Program-made: the position numbers and the translations under genes
Notes under the pieces: generated by a model
The model's input: the letters and a program-made list of their open reading frames with translations, nothing else
What the model was told of the DNA's origin: nothing
Databases searched by the model: none
From: Planctomycetota bacterium
GTDB taxonomy: Bacteria; Planctomycetota; Planctomycetia; Gemmatales; Gemmataceae
Length of the DNA: 34,845 bases
NCBI GenBank assembly: GCA_026692965.1
Contig: JAPLNF010000296.1
Span: forward strand, 5,109 to 39,953
Direction of reading: 5' to 3'
Shown here: piece by piece, positions 1 to 9,789 of the stretch
Numbering within the stretch: the stretch's first letter is position 1
How the letters are laid out: every line of letters begins with the position of its first letter

Positions 1-888
1 GTCAAGGGCTTATACGAATCCCTTACCGATGCGCAAAAAAAAGAAATCTGCTTCGATTGGGATCATAAAGACGCTGACAGAGGGTTGTTACGAACCTTCG
101 TCTCCAATAACTGGCAGATTACCAAGCCACACATTCGCAGCGAATATTATTCAAAAAAACAACAAGACATCATTCACGATATTTTCAAAGGCCTCGTCAA
201 CCCTGAGTGGTATTCCAAATTCCTTAAACAGCTTAAAGATGATACCAATGGCAAAGAATGGGGTGCTGACCAAAGCATCGCAATCTTCGGCAAACCTGGT
301 TCTGGAAAATTCGAATTTGTCATGACCGGCAGGCATATGACTCTCCGAGCTGATGGTAACTCTGAAGACAGTGTGGCTTTTGGTGGCCCCATTTTTTACG
401 GGCATGCCGCTGATACTTTTAACGAAGGGGCAGACCACAAAGGCAATATCTTCTGGCCTCAAGCCTTGAAGGCAAACAAGGTTTATCAACTTCTAAGCGA
501 AGACCAAAGAAAAATCGCATTGGTTAAAAAAACTCCTCCTGAATCTGCGGTTGAATTCAAAGGCAAGGAAGGCAAGTTCTCCGGGATCGCAGTAAATAAA
601 CTGGATTCCACTCAGAAAAAAGAACTACAGGGTGTTCTCAGCGGATTGATCGAACCATTCAGAATGGCTGACCAAAACGAAGCAATGACTTGCTTGGAAA
701 AACAAGGCGGCTTAGATAGCTGCAATCTAAGTTTTTATCAACAAGGCGATATCGGTAAAGATGGTATTTGGGATAACTGGCGTTTGGAAGGCCCCTCTTT
801 TGTCTGGTATTTCAGAGGCAGCCCCCATGTTCATGTTTGGGTTAATGTCGCGGATAACTCAGCTATTAAGCTTAACGCCAGGGGCTAA
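1..888 (+). CDS. DUF3500 domain-containing protein, 5'-truncated by window edge
   Basis: Frame 1 is open from base 1 (VKGLYESLTDAQKKEICFDWDHKDADRG...) into the listed ORF; 'TGRHMTLRADGNSEDSVAFGGPIFYGH' and C-terminal 'GSPHVHVWVNV' resemble DUF3500 proteins of planctomycetes. Confidence 0.8.
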   Translation, partial: VKGLYESLTDAQKKEICFDWDHKDADRGLLRTFVSNNWQITKPHIRSEYYSKKQQDIIHDIFKGLVNPEWYSKFLKQLKDDTNGKEWGADQSIAIFGKPGSGKFEFVMTGRHMTLRADGNSEDSVAFGGPIFYGHAADTFNEGADHKGNIFWPQALKANKVYQLLSEDQRKIALVKKTPPESAVEFKGKEGKFSGIAVNKLDSTQKKELQGVLSGLIEPFRMADQNEAMTCLEKQGGLDSCNLSFYQQGDIGKDGIWDNWRLEGPSFVWYFRGSPHVHVWVNVADNSAIKLNARG

Positions 889-891
889 GTT

Positions 892-1332
892 TCAGCGTAA
901 CATCATCGGAACTTTCCCCGGTTTTAATTGCAATAATTCCGGGGGAATGGAAATGCCCGGTATTGTCACCAGATGTACTCTGGCCAGATCCCTTAACATC
1001 AACGGGTAATCTGGCCATTTTCCTTCCACTGACTGAAGTTTAACTTTTTCATCATCCTGCAACATTCGAATTAATTCGTTCTCCACAACAGTCCGAATAT
1101 CTTCGGGCATGTCTTCAAATTTACATGCCCCGAATTCATAATTAAATGAAGGATCGCTTCTTCTAATTATTTCTGTCACTCCACGGGCAAATGCAGGCCA
1201 CTTCTTTTCGATTTTTATTAATTCAAACGGTTTATAAACCCCTTCTTGTTTCAGACTTTTCAACTGTGCCGAAACCTCAGGCGGAAGATCATTAGACGAT
1301 AGATATTTGATGCCCATTTTGTTTAATGGCAA
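892..1332 (-). CDS. hypothetical protein
   Basis: 146 aa ORF co-directional with upstream genes; TTG start at 1332 overlaps the upstream stop, alternative ATG at 1317; convergent with the DUF3500 gene, stops 3 bp apart. Confidence 0.6.
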   Translation of the reverse strand: MPLNKMGIKYLSSNDLPPEVSAQLKSLKQEGVYKPFELIKIEKKWPAFARGVTEIIRRSDPSFNYEFGACKFEDMPEDIRTVVENELIRMLQDDEKVKLQSVEGKWPDYPLMLRDLARVHLVTIPGISIPPELLQLKPGKVPMMLR

Positions 1333-2009
1333 TATTGATCGCTACTAAGCTGTTGTTTGATTTGGGTAATAAACTTTTGCGTTTCCTCCGAATACAACCC
1401 ACCTTTTTTCTTTTTGTCAAATGATTGCGCAACTCTTATCTGCTCTTCTTTTTTCATCTTAACTATTTGAATCGAACGCATTGGTTCATCCAACTTAAGC
1501 AATGCATCAGAATCAACCTTAGGCAGGCGCGATATCCATTGGCTTGTCAAAATCTTTTTAATCTCAGCAATGCGCTCATCAGGATAAGATGCTTTTGCTA
1601 GCCTATCTTTTTCCTTTAGATCCAAAGCTTCATACCACTCCCCAAACTTCTGAAAAACTTCAAGTAGCCTCCCAGCCTCCTGAGAATCCGACTTGCCCGC
1701 TGTTTTCTTTAGGGCAAGCTGTTTATCCTTCCCCAATGCCTGGAAAGAATCATGACTCTTGATTAGTTGATAAATAGCGTCATCAAGGTCTTTAAGTGCT
1801 TTTTGTTTTTCCTGGGGTAAGGCTTGAAATGATCTATAATTCTTCTTCAATTGGTTATAATGCTCGGTTGAGGCTTTCAGTTTTTTAAGAAGGCTTATGT
1901 ATTTTTGTTCTTGCTCATCACGGACATCGGCAAAAATCCCCGCAGGTTTCCCCAAGGTAATAAAAAACACCAACATCAGCAAAATTACAGACAGTTTCAT
2001 CAAGTTCAT
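1323..2009 (-). CDS. secreted DUF3106-like protein
   Basis: N-terminal signal peptide (MKLSVILLMLVFFITLGKPAGIFA); repeated 'SFQALPQEKQKAL' / 'SFQALGKDKQLAL' motifs as in DUF3106-type proteins. Confidence 0.6.
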   Translation of the reverse strand: MNLMKLSVILLMLVFFITLGKPAGIFADVRDEQEQKYISLLKKLKASTEHYNQLKKNYRSFQALPQEKQKALKDLDDAIYQLIKSHDSFQALGKDKQLALKKTAGKSDSQEAGRLLEVFQKFGEWYEALDLKEKDRLAKASYPDERIAEIKKILTSQWISRLPKVDSDALLKLDEPMRSIQIVKMKKEEQIRVAQSFDKKKKGGLYSEETQKFITQIKQQLSSDQYCH

Positions 2010-2021
2010 TATCGTTCTCTT

Positions 2022-2522
2022 TCACAAGCCAGAGGGTTCCTGACCAAACAAATCCGGTGCGTCCAGTTTTTTCAGAAACTCAATGTTTTCGATTTGCTCG
2101 TATAGATTTTTATTTTCGTAGAGCCGCAAATTATTTACCAACTCTGTATCTACCTTGGTTGTGTCATTAAAAGTTAACGAACCAACTCCAAACCCGCCTG
2201 CAAATAAAACCATCAAGGCTGCAGCAATCAACAGGCCCCTGTCCCCGTATGAATACTCTTTTATTGCGATAGTTGGATTACTTAACGCCCTCATTTTTTC
2301 CATGGTGTTCGCAGTAAACGCCATGGTTACATCCGGCTTGGGAAGATAATCAAGCATTTCCCAAGTTTTCTTCATTGCTTGAAAATTGGCACGCTCCTCA
2401 GGATTTGAGGCCAACTTGGCTTCAAACTCGCGAGCTTCCTCTTCCGTCAACTCACCATCCAGATAAGAAGAATATAGTTCTTCTTTTTCCAGCGAATCAT
2501 CGGGGCGTTTTGGTTCAGTCAT
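2022..2522 (-). CDS. putative anti-sigma factor, single TM helix, no zinc-ligand motif
   Basis: N-terminal 'YLDGELTEEEAREFEAKLASNPE', TM segment 'GLLIAAALMVLFAGGFGVGSL'; immediately downstream of an ECF sigma gene. Confidence 0.75.
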   Translation of the reverse strand: MTEPKRPDDSLEKEELYSSYLDGELTEEEAREFEAKLASNPEERANFQAMKKTWEMLDYLPKPDVTMAFTANTMEKMRALSNPTIAIKEYSYGDRGLLIAAALMVLFAGGFGVGSLTFNDTTKVDTELVNNLRLYENKNLYEQIENIEFLKKLDAPDLFGQEPSGL

Positions 2523-2541
2523 TTCTTGTTATTCCTTAAAA

Positions 2542-3192
2542 CTACGACTCGGAGTTCTCTGGCGGGGTGCTATCCATGTATATGTATTTTTTTAATACTT
2601 CACGCAGATTAACCCTTGCTCTGCTTAAAAGCGATTTCACAGCCTTTGGAGTTAGCCCCATAACCACTGCAATATCTGCATAATTCATGTCTTCGTATTT
2701 GTTCAAAACAACGGCCATTCTTTGGCGCTCATTCAACCCATCCAAAGCTTTTGCAATAACATCTGCAAGTTCAGAATTATTAAGCTGGATTTCAGGTTGA
2801 CTTTGTTTTTCAGGCAGACGCTGATCAACCCCGACCTGCTGTTGCTGACCTGATTCTGAAGTAAGATAAGAGACTTGAGGCCGCCGCTTTTTAGAACGGA
2901 TGCTGTTCAATGCAAGATTATTGGCAATGGTAAAAAGCCAAGTACTAAATTTCGCTTTCGGATGATAGTTCTTACGCGATTTGTAAACCCTAAGAAATGC
3001 TTCCTGCGCAAGATCCTCTGCTTCCTCTCTGCTTCCAACCATCGGCTTCATGATTACCACAAGCCTTTGTTGAAACAAAAGTACCAATTGTTCAAATGCA
3101 CCTGCTTCATCAGCACGCACCCTCAACATCAATCTGATGTCTGGGTCGCGTAAAGCATATTGGGCACTTGATTGGCCAATTGCTGTCAACAT
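2542..3192 (-). CDS. ECF-type RNA polymerase sigma-70 factor
   Basis: Region 2 'EAEDLAQEAFLRVYKSRKNYHPKAKFSTWLFTIANNLALNSIRSKKRR' and region 4 'LNERQRMAVVLNKYEDMNYADIAVVMGLTPKAVKSLLSRARVNLRE'. Confidence 0.93.
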   Translation of the reverse strand: MLTAIGQSSAQYALRDPDIRLMLRVRADEAGAFEQLVLLFQQRLVVIMKPMVGSREEAEDLAQEAFLRVYKSRKNYHPKAKFSTWLFTIANNLALNSIRSKKRRPQVSYLTSESGQQQQVGVDQRLPEKQSQPEIQLNNSELADVIAKALDGLNERQRMAVVLNKYEDMNYADIAVVMGLTPKAVKSLLSRARVNLREVLKKYIYMDSTPPENSES

Positions 3193-3288
3193 ACTCTCCT
3201 AGATTAGCGGCTAGCATTTAAAACTTTAATATGCGTATTATTATAACACTCAACAAAGTGAACTTTAAAAGGTTATTTCCAGCTTTAA

Positions 3289-4374
3289 TCAGTCTTTAAT
3301 CTTTTGCGCACTTGCTCTACGCAACTGGCCGCAGGCTGCATCAATGTCGGCACCCTTGCGTTTTCGAACTGTAACGGTTTGCCCAGATGCCTTTAAAATC
3401 CTAACAAACTCATGCACAGCTTCCTGTTCCGGCTTTAGGAAAGGCAATCCCTGAACACGATTAAACGGAATCAGGTTTACATGTGCTTTTCTTTTCCTAA
3501 GCAATGATGCAAGCTCTTGCGCATGATCATTCTGATCATTGATCCCGCCTAACAATATGTATTCAAAAGTCACTTGCCTGCCTGTAACTTCTTGAAAATA
3601 ATCCGCAGCATCAAGAACTTCATAAATACCAATCTTAGAGTTAGTAGGCACAATCTTGGAACGAATCTCGTCGTTAGGTGCATGCAGAGAAACCGCAAGA
3701 TGATACTGCTTTCCTGTATCGGCCAATTGCTTTATTTTTACAGGAAGCCCAACCGTCGAAATTGTTATATGCCTTGCGCTCAACCCAAGACCCTTGGGGG
3801 AACATGCAGTTTCAAGGGCTTCGAGCAAGTTATCGAGATTTGCCATCGGTTCGCCCATGCCCATGATAACTACATGGCTCAGCCTTTCACTTTCAGGCAA
3901 TAAGTTCCGTGCAAGAATCATCTGCTCTAGGATTTCATAAGCCTTCAAGTTTCTAACTACGCCATCAATTCCACTGGCACAAAAAACACAACCCATGGCA
4001 CAACCAACTTGTGTGCTTACGCAAACAGTTCTCCGGCTCTCCTCTTTCATCAACACACATTCAATCCGGTTACCATCCTGAAGCTTTAGTATTAGTTTTC
4101 GAGTATCATCTTCTGCGATTTTATGAATTTCAATTTCTTCAGAATACAATGCAAAAGAGTTAGCGAGGTCATCTCTTAACGATTTGGGTAAATCGCTCAT
4201 GTCGGAAAAAGCCATGCATCTTTTTAAGAGCAACCACTGTTGAATTTGCACCAAGCGGTGTGCAGGTTGCTGTTTTTCCATGATCCAAGCTTTAAGGCTT
4301 GGAGGCGATAGAGAAAGCAGCGCAGGCTTGACGGGTGTTGAAATCACATCAAGCGAAATATTGTTGTTAGACAT
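3289..4374 (-). CDS. rlmN: 23S rRNA (adenine2503-C2)-methyltransferase, radical SAM
   Basis: 'GCAMGCVFCASG' CxxxCxxC motif, 'HVVIMGMGEPMANLDN', 'ISTVGL', 'LAVSLHAPNDEIRSKIVPTN', C-terminal 'RKRKGADIDAACGQLR'. Confidence 0.95.
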   Translation of the reverse strand: MSNNNISLDVISTPVKPALLSLSPPSLKAWIMEKQQPAHRLVQIQQWLLLKRCMAFSDMSDLPKSLRDDLANSFALYSEEIEIHKIAEDDTRKLILKLQDGNRIECVLMKEESRRTVCVSTQVGCAMGCVFCASGIDGVVRNLKAYEILEQMILARNLLPESERLSHVVIMGMGEPMANLDNLLEALETACSPKGLGLSARHITISTVGLPVKIKQLADTGKQYHLAVSLHAPNDEIRSKIVPTNSKIGIYEVLDAADYFQEVTGRQVTFEYILLGGINDQNDHAQELASLLRKRKAHVNLIPFNRVQGLPFLKPEQEAVHEFVRILKASGQTVTVRKRKGADIDAACGQLRRASAQKIKD

Positions 4375-4609
4375 GTTTCTATTCTAAGTAGACTGATCTA
4401 GCTTGCAATGAATCTCGCTAACCTCTTCTTAAATTTCTGCTTTTTTATTTAAGAACACACTATTACAACCAACTTAAAGCCTTAAATAACAAACACTTAG
4501 GGCAATTATATAACCCTGAACCCCACTTTTATTCTAAGTTTTCTATACTAACATTGGTGTAAAATATGCATCAATGCTTCGATTCACCCTAAAAAATTGG
4601 GGCCCTACC

Positions 4610-5749
4610 ATGGCGGAACCCGAATACCGTCCCGGATTGGCTGATGTGCCAGTTGCGGAATCTGCAATTAGCTTTATTGATGGCAAAAGAGCTCGACTTG
4701 AGTACCGGGGGATCGCTGTCGAAACCCTTGCCAAGGAAAGTTCCTTTGAAGAAACATCATGGCTCCTCCTTAAAGGTGAGCTACCTACGCAAAAGCAACT
4801 TGCCACCTTCGACAGCCAACTGCGCGTCCATCGCAGATTAAAATACAAAATCATCGATCTGATCAAATGCCTTCCCGAATCTGGCCATCCCATGGATGCA
4901 TTGCAAGCTGGGGTTGCGGCATGTGGCATGTTCTACCCTACGAAGGATCGGACTGACCCTGAAAAAAATTGGGAAGCTGTCATCAGGCTAATTGCAAAAC
5001 TTCCAACTATTGTTGCAGCGTTTCATAGGCTCAGGCGTGGCGATGAGGCGATTCCGCCCCGAGATGATTTAGGCCATGCAGCAAATTTCTATTACATGCT
5101 TACCGAAGAAGAGCCTTCTCCTTCGATAACCAAAGTGATTGATGCCTGCCTGATTGTTCATGCAGAACATACGATGAATGCATCTACTTTTAGCAGTCGG
5201 GTTACTGGTTCAACCTTAGCAAACCCTTTCACCGTGGTAAATTCTGCGATAGGAACTCTTGCTGGGCCACTTCACGGTGGTGCCAACGAAGAAGTGCTTG
5301 ATATGCTTGAGGAAATCGGCACTGCAGAAAAGGCCAAGGGTTGGCTTGAAGATGCAGTATTGCACAAAAAGAAAATCATGGGTTTTGGGCATCGTGTTTA
5401 TAAAGTCAAAGATCCGCGGGCAACGGTGCTCCAGGAACTTGCAGAGCACATGTTTGCGGAAACCAGCAAGCCTGAAATCTACAACCTTGCGGTTGAAATC
5501 GAAAGGATTGCAACTGGTATTTTAGGACCCAAAGGTATCTTCCCGAATGTGGATTTCTATTCAGGGATTGTTTACCAAAGCATGGGTATACCACGCGATT
5601 TGTTCACTCCTATTTTTGCTATTTCCCGGGTCGCTGGGTGGACTGCCCACTGGCTAGAACAATTGAAAAACAACCGCATCTTCCGCCCAGAACAAATCTT
5701 TGTAGGTAAGAATGATCAACCCTACACGCCTCTGGGAAAAAGGCCCTGA
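4610..5749 (+). CDS. citrate synthase
   Basis: 'HTMNASTFSSRV', 'GPLHGGANEEVLDML', 'IMGFGHRVYKVKDPRA', 'NVDFYSGIVYQSMGIP'; ORF opens at 4574, ATG at 4610 preferred (MAEPEYRPGL...). Confidence 0.93.
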   Translation: MAEPEYRPGLADVPVAESAISFIDGKRARLEYRGIAVETLAKESSFEETSWLLLKGELPTQKQLATFDSQLRVHRRLKYKIIDLIKCLPESGHPMDALQAGVAACGMFYPTKDRTDPEKNWEAVIRLIAKLPTIVAAFHRLRRGDEAIPPRDDLGHAANFYYMLTEEEPSPSITKVIDACLIVHAEHTMNASTFSSRVTGSTLANPFTVVNSAIGTLAGPLHGGANEEVLDMLEEIGTAEKAKGWLEDAVLHKKKIMGFGHRVYKVKDPRATVLQELAEHMFAETSKPEIYNLAVEIERIATGILGPKGIFPNVDFYSGIVYQSMGIPRDLFTPIFAISRVAGWTAHWLEQLKNNRIFRPEQIFVGKNDQPYTPLGKRP

Positions 5750-5798
5750 TTAGCGCCCTTGTTTTAGTTCTCTTTCTGTTTTGGAGGCCTGACTTCTC

Positions 5799-7088
5799 AT
5801 GCTTGATGCTGCTTTTATTCGTGCCAATCTTGAGGCTGTCAAATCCAATTGCAAAAACCGTAACCTTGTTGCGGATGTAGATAAAGTTATCGTTATCGAT
5901 GACGAACGAAAAAAATTACTCTCCAACATTCAGGCCATCCAACAAAAACAAAATGAGTTGTCCAAACTCATCCCCAAAGAAAAAGACCCAACTATAAAAC
6001 AACAACTTGTTGGCGAAGGTAAATCTCTTCGCGAACAAGCAAATGCAATGGAAGCACAAGCTAGAGAAATCGAAAGCAATCTGAAATCCGTTCTGAATAT
6101 TATCCCCAATATGACTCATCCGGATGCACCGGTTGGATTGCTTGCTGAGGATAACAAAGAAATCAAACACTGGGGCCAGCCAAGAAAATTCGATTTCACC
6201 CCAAAGGATCATGTTGCGCTTTGTGATTCATTGCAACTTGCAGATTTCGAAGCAGGCGCTTCTGTAGCGGGCCAGAAATTTTACTACCTCAAAAACGAAG
6301 GTGCTTTGCTAGAACTTGCACTTGTTCAATACGCAATGAACACGCTGGTTCAAGAAGGCTTTATCCCCGTAATTACTCCAGATCTTGCTAGGGTTGAAGT
6401 TCTTGAAGGAATCGGTTTCATTCCGCGTGATCCAGACCCCGAAAAACGCCAAGTTTACACTATCGCTGATACCGATCTTTGCCTTGTTGCCACCGCAGAA
6501 ATCACCCTCGGAGGCATGCACCGCGATCAAGTTCTTGATGAAGCCAACATGCCATTGCGCTATGCTGGACTATCCCACTGCTTCCGAACCGAAGCTGGTG
6601 CTCCCGGAAAAGATACCAGGGGTTTATACAGGGTTCATCAATTCACCAAAGTCGAAATGTTTGCATTCTGCACCCCCGAGCAAGCTGAAGCTATTCACCT
6701 CGACATTCTTCGTATCGAAGAAAAAATATTCCAAGGCCTTGGACTTTGCTACAGGGTTATCGACACCTGCACGGGCGATTTGGGCGGCCCTGCATACCGA
6801 AAATACGACCTCGAAGCTTGGATGCCTGGCAGAGGTAAAGACGGGGATTATGGCGAAGTTACCAGTACTTCCAACTGCACAGATTACCAATCACGAAGAT
6901 TAAATATTCGTAGCAAATCTCAAGGTCAAAAAGGTACACGCTTCGCCTACACCCTCAATGGCACTGCTGTTGCTGTTACGAGGGCAATCGTTGCAATCTT
7001 AGAAAACAACCAGCAGGCGGATGGATCTGTTATCATTCCAGAAGTGTTACGGCCAATGATTGGCAAAGACCGGATTGTCCCCCGGTAA
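5799..7088 (+). CDS. serS: serine--tRNA ligase
   Basis: N-terminal coiled-coil arm and class II motifs; 'CFRTEAGAPGKDTRGLYRVHQFTKVEMF', 'EVTSTSNCTDYQSRRLNIR', 'YTLNGTAVAVTRAIVAILENNQQ'. Confidence 0.97.
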   Translation: MLDAAFIRANLEAVKSNCKNRNLVADVDKVIVIDDERKKLLSNIQAIQQKQNELSKLIPKEKDPTIKQQLVGEGKSLREQANAMEAQAREIESNLKSVLNIIPNMTHPDAPVGLLAEDNKEIKHWGQPRKFDFTPKDHVALCDSLQLADFEAGASVAGQKFYYLKNEGALLELALVQYAMNTLVQEGFIPVITPDLARVEVLEGIGFIPRDPDPEKRQVYTIADTDLCLVATAEITLGGMHRDQVLDEANMPLRYAGLSHCFRTEAGAPGKDTRGLYRVHQFTKVEMFAFCTPEQAEAIHLDILRIEEKIFQGLGLCYRVIDTCTGDLGGPAYRKYDLEAWMPGRGKDGDYGEVTSTSNCTDYQSRRLNIRSKSQGQKGTRFAYTLNGTAVAVTRAIVAILENNQQADGSVIIPEVLRPMIGKDRIVPR

Positions 7089-7121
7089 ATTTGCTCTATT
7101 TTTCTTCTGGACTGGGGTTAG

Positions 7122-8489
7122 ATGGAAAACAGCCTGCCTCCTTCCGAAAAAGTCAAAACTTTCCCTACCTCACCTGGTGTTTACATCATGAAGGACGGCA
7201 AGGGTGTTGTTCTCTATATAGGCAAGGCTAAGAATCTCCGCAACAGAGCATCGCACTACTTCACCAAGGCGGCGGCTGAAGACCCCCGAACGCAGAACCT
7301 CGTGCCCTTGATTGAAGAAATCGAATTCCTCCAGGCTGAAACTGAAGTCGATGCTCTTCTTCTTGAAGCTAGGCTTATCAAAGATATTCAGCCCCGGTTC
7401 AACGCTGCATTAAAAGATGGTAGAACCTTTCCCTATTTACAAATAAGGGTACGCGAAGAATTTCCACGGGTCGAATTTACACGTTCGCCTCGTAGGAAGG
7501 GAGTCAGGCTTTATGGCCCATTCACCAACTCCAAAGCGCTTAAACACGCTCTTCTAATTCTGCAACGAGTATTTAAGTTTCGAACTTGTAGCCTCGATAT
7601 TAAATCCGATGAGAATCGATGGCGCTGGTTCCGCCCCTGCCTGCTTCACAGCATTAGGCAATGCACTGCACCTTGCAATTTCAGAGTGACCAAAGAAGAA
7701 TATCGTGCCCAGATCAAATCATTGATTCATGTACTGGAAGGGCGTAAAAAGAAACTCCTTAGGAAAATGCGCAAAGAAATGGAAGCAGCAAGCAAAGAAC
7801 TTTTGTTTGAAAAAGCAGCACGAATCCGCGATGAAATCCTATCCCTAGAAAAACTTGAAGATCGAGGCGACAATAAACGCGATGTACAGCCGGGTGCCTT
7901 TCCTATCGATCCAAAAAAAGGCCTCAGCGGATTAAAAAAAATCCTTGGGCTAGCTACAACTCCCAGGACTGTTGAAGGCATTGATATTGCTCATCTGGGG
8001 GGAACCGAGACGGTGGCATCGCTTGTGCGCTTCCTAGATGGTCTACCTTTTAAGCCAGGTTATAGAAAGTTTCGGATTAAATCCGTCCAAGGGATTGATG
8101 ATTACGCTTCCATTCGAGAAGTGGTTTTCAGGCGCTTCAGAAAGCAACGCGATTCCGAAGAAATATTCCCCGATGTCATTCTCATCGATGGAGGTAAAGG
8201 CCAGCTTAACGCCGCATTAGATGCTTTTAAGCTTTTGGGTATCGAACCTCCATGCCTGATTTCACTTGCAAAGAAAGATGAAGAGATCTTCCGCCCAGGA
8301 GATTCTGAACCCATCCGGTTAGGCAGGCATTCATCTGCTTTACGCTTGCTGCAATATGTAAGGGATGAAGCACATCGCTTTGCACAACATTATCACCATG
8401 TACTAAGGCATAAAAAACTGGAAAATGAAATCGAGTCCGCCTTCGAAACAGAAAAGGAACCCGAAGACAATGCGAATCCTACTGACTAA
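7122..8489 (+). CDS. uvrC: UvrC-family excinuclease subunit C, compact (455 aa, no C-terminal HhH domain)
   Basis: GIY-YIG 'SPGVYIMKDGKGVVLYIGKAKNLRNRASHYF', UVR-type helix 'FEKAARIRDEI', endonuclease motifs 'VEGIDIAHLGG', 'PDVILIDGGKGQLNAA', 'VRDEAHRFAQHYH'. Confidence 0.9.
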   Translation: MENSLPPSEKVKTFPTSPGVYIMKDGKGVVLYIGKAKNLRNRASHYFTKAAAEDPRTQNLVPLIEEIEFLQAETEVDALLLEARLIKDIQPRFNAALKDGRTFPYLQIRVREEFPRVEFTRSPRRKGVRLYGPFTNSKALKHALLILQRVFKFRTCSLDIKSDENRWRWFRPCLLHSIRQCTAPCNFRVTKEEYRAQIKSLIHVLEGRKKKLLRKMRKEMEAASKELLFEKAARIRDEILSLEKLEDRGDNKRDVQPGAFPIDPKKGLSGLKKILGLATTPRTVEGIDIAHLGGTETVASLVRFLDGLPFKPGYRKFRIKSVQGIDDYASIREVVFRRFRKQRDSEEIFPDVILIDGGKGQLNAALDAFKLLGIEPPCLISLAKKDEEIFRPGDSEPIRLGRHSSALRLLQYVRDEAHRFAQHYHHVLRHKKLENEIESAFETEKEPEDNANPTD

Positions 8490-9237
8490 CGACGATGGTA
8501 TTTATGCTCCTGGCCTCAGGGCTTTGCGCTTGGAGCTACAAAAAATTGGGACTGTCGAAGTTGTTGCGCCAGCAACCGAACAAAGTGCTACGGGCCATTC
8601 GGTAACACTTAACAATCCGATTGTGGTTCAAGAAATCTACGACGAAAAAATGGCTCGCATTGGCTGGGCTGTCGAAGGCAGGCCTGCAGATTGTGTTAAA
8701 CTCGCTTTAAGAGAACTCCTGGGCTATAAGCCCGACCTTATCGTCAGCGGGTTGAACGCCGGCTCTAACGCCGGTATTAATGTGCTTTATTCTGGAACGG
8801 TTGCGGCTGCAATTGAAGGTGCTTTTTTTGGTATCACTAGCATTGCTTGTTCATTGGAATACACCAAGCCTAGGCCTATGGATTTTAACACGGGTGCAGG
8901 TTTGGCGAGGCAAATCGTAGAACAAATAATCAACAAAAAGCCCGCACCAGGCGCCTTGTTTAATGTAAACATTCCCAGCCTTGAAAATGGACCGGTTCTT
9001 GGCGTTCGTGTTGCACCTCAAAACACCTCTACCTATGAAGAATGCTTTGATAAACGCACCGATCCTAGAGGCAGAACTTATTTCTGGTTAGGTGCCGATT
9101 TCACCTGCCCTAATCCAACCCCAGAAACCGACACCGCTGCCCTTAGAGATCGATTTATTACCGTTACACCTTTGCAATTTAACCTTACCGAGCACACGCA
9201 ACTTGAAGAAATGTATTCTTGGAATTGGACACTTTGA
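8470..9237 (+). CDS. surE: 5'/3'-nucleotidase SurE
   Basis: 'MRILLTNDDGIYAPGLRAL', 'APATEQSATGHSVTL', 'VVSGLNAGSNAG' type motif, 'YSGTVAAAIEG'; ATG at 8470 overlaps the uvrC end by 20 bp. Confidence 0.95.
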   Translation: MRILLTNDDGIYAPGLRALRLELQKIGTVEVVAPATEQSATGHSVTLNNPIVVQEIYDEKMARIGWAVEGRPADCVKLALRELLGYKPDLIVSGLNAGSNAGINVLYSGTVAAAIEGAFFGITSIACSLEYTKPRPMDFNTGAGLARQIVEQIINKKPAPGALFNVNIPSLENGPVLGVRVAPQNTSTYEECFDKRTDPRGRTYFWLGADFTCPNPTPETDTAALRDRFITVTPLQFNLTEHTQLEEMYSWNWTL

Positions 9238-9293
9238 TTCCTTAGATTTCATGCTATGATTCTTTTCTAACTTTTAACCCAAGAGGAAACGCA

Positions 9294-9785
9294 ATGAACG
9301 CGATTGAAATTACAGCTTCTGCTTTGGAATCCACCGGGCAAATGCTTTCCATGTTCCTTTCTGATTTATCTGATGCTGACCTGCTGGTTTGTCCGGTCGA
9401 AGGGGCTAATCATATAGCTTGGCAAATTGGACATTTGATTTCTGCTGAAAGAATGACTCTTAATAATCTTCCTGATGTTTCCTACCCAATTCTGACACCA
9501 GAATTCGAAGCAACCCATAGCCGTGATTCCACTACGAAACAGAGCCATGCAGGATTTTTAACCAAGGCCCAATATCTGAAGATGATGGAAGAATCTCGAT
9601 TGGCTACTCTTACAGCTTTGCGAAAGCTAAAAGATGCGGACTTGGATAAACCAACCGTTGGAAGGCTTGCGGCAAAGGCCCCCACCCTCGGAAAACTTTT
9701 ACTTCTTTGCTCTAACCACACTTTGATGCACATGGGGCAATTCAGCGTAATTCGCAGAAAACTAGGCAAACCGGTGCTATTCTAA
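9294..9785 (+). CDS. DinB-family protein
   Basis: 'HIAWQIGHLISAERMTL' and 'SNHTLMHMGQFSVIRRKLGKPVLF', typical DinB/DUF664 metal-site pattern. Confidence 0.75.
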   Translation: MNAIEITASALESTGQMLSMFLSDLSDADLLVCPVEGANHIAWQIGHLISAERMTLNNLPDVSYPILTPEFEATHSRDSTTKQSHAGFLTKAQYLKMMEESRLATLTALRKLKDADLDKPTVGRLAAKAPTLGKLLLLCSNHTLMHMGQFSVIRRKLGKPVLF

Positions 9786-9789
9786 ACTC

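Noticed and set aside
4375-4609. AT-rich intergenic region between rlmN and citrate synthase as a possible small RNA
   Set aside because: Looks like an ordinary divergent promoter region; no hairpin or conserved element identified.
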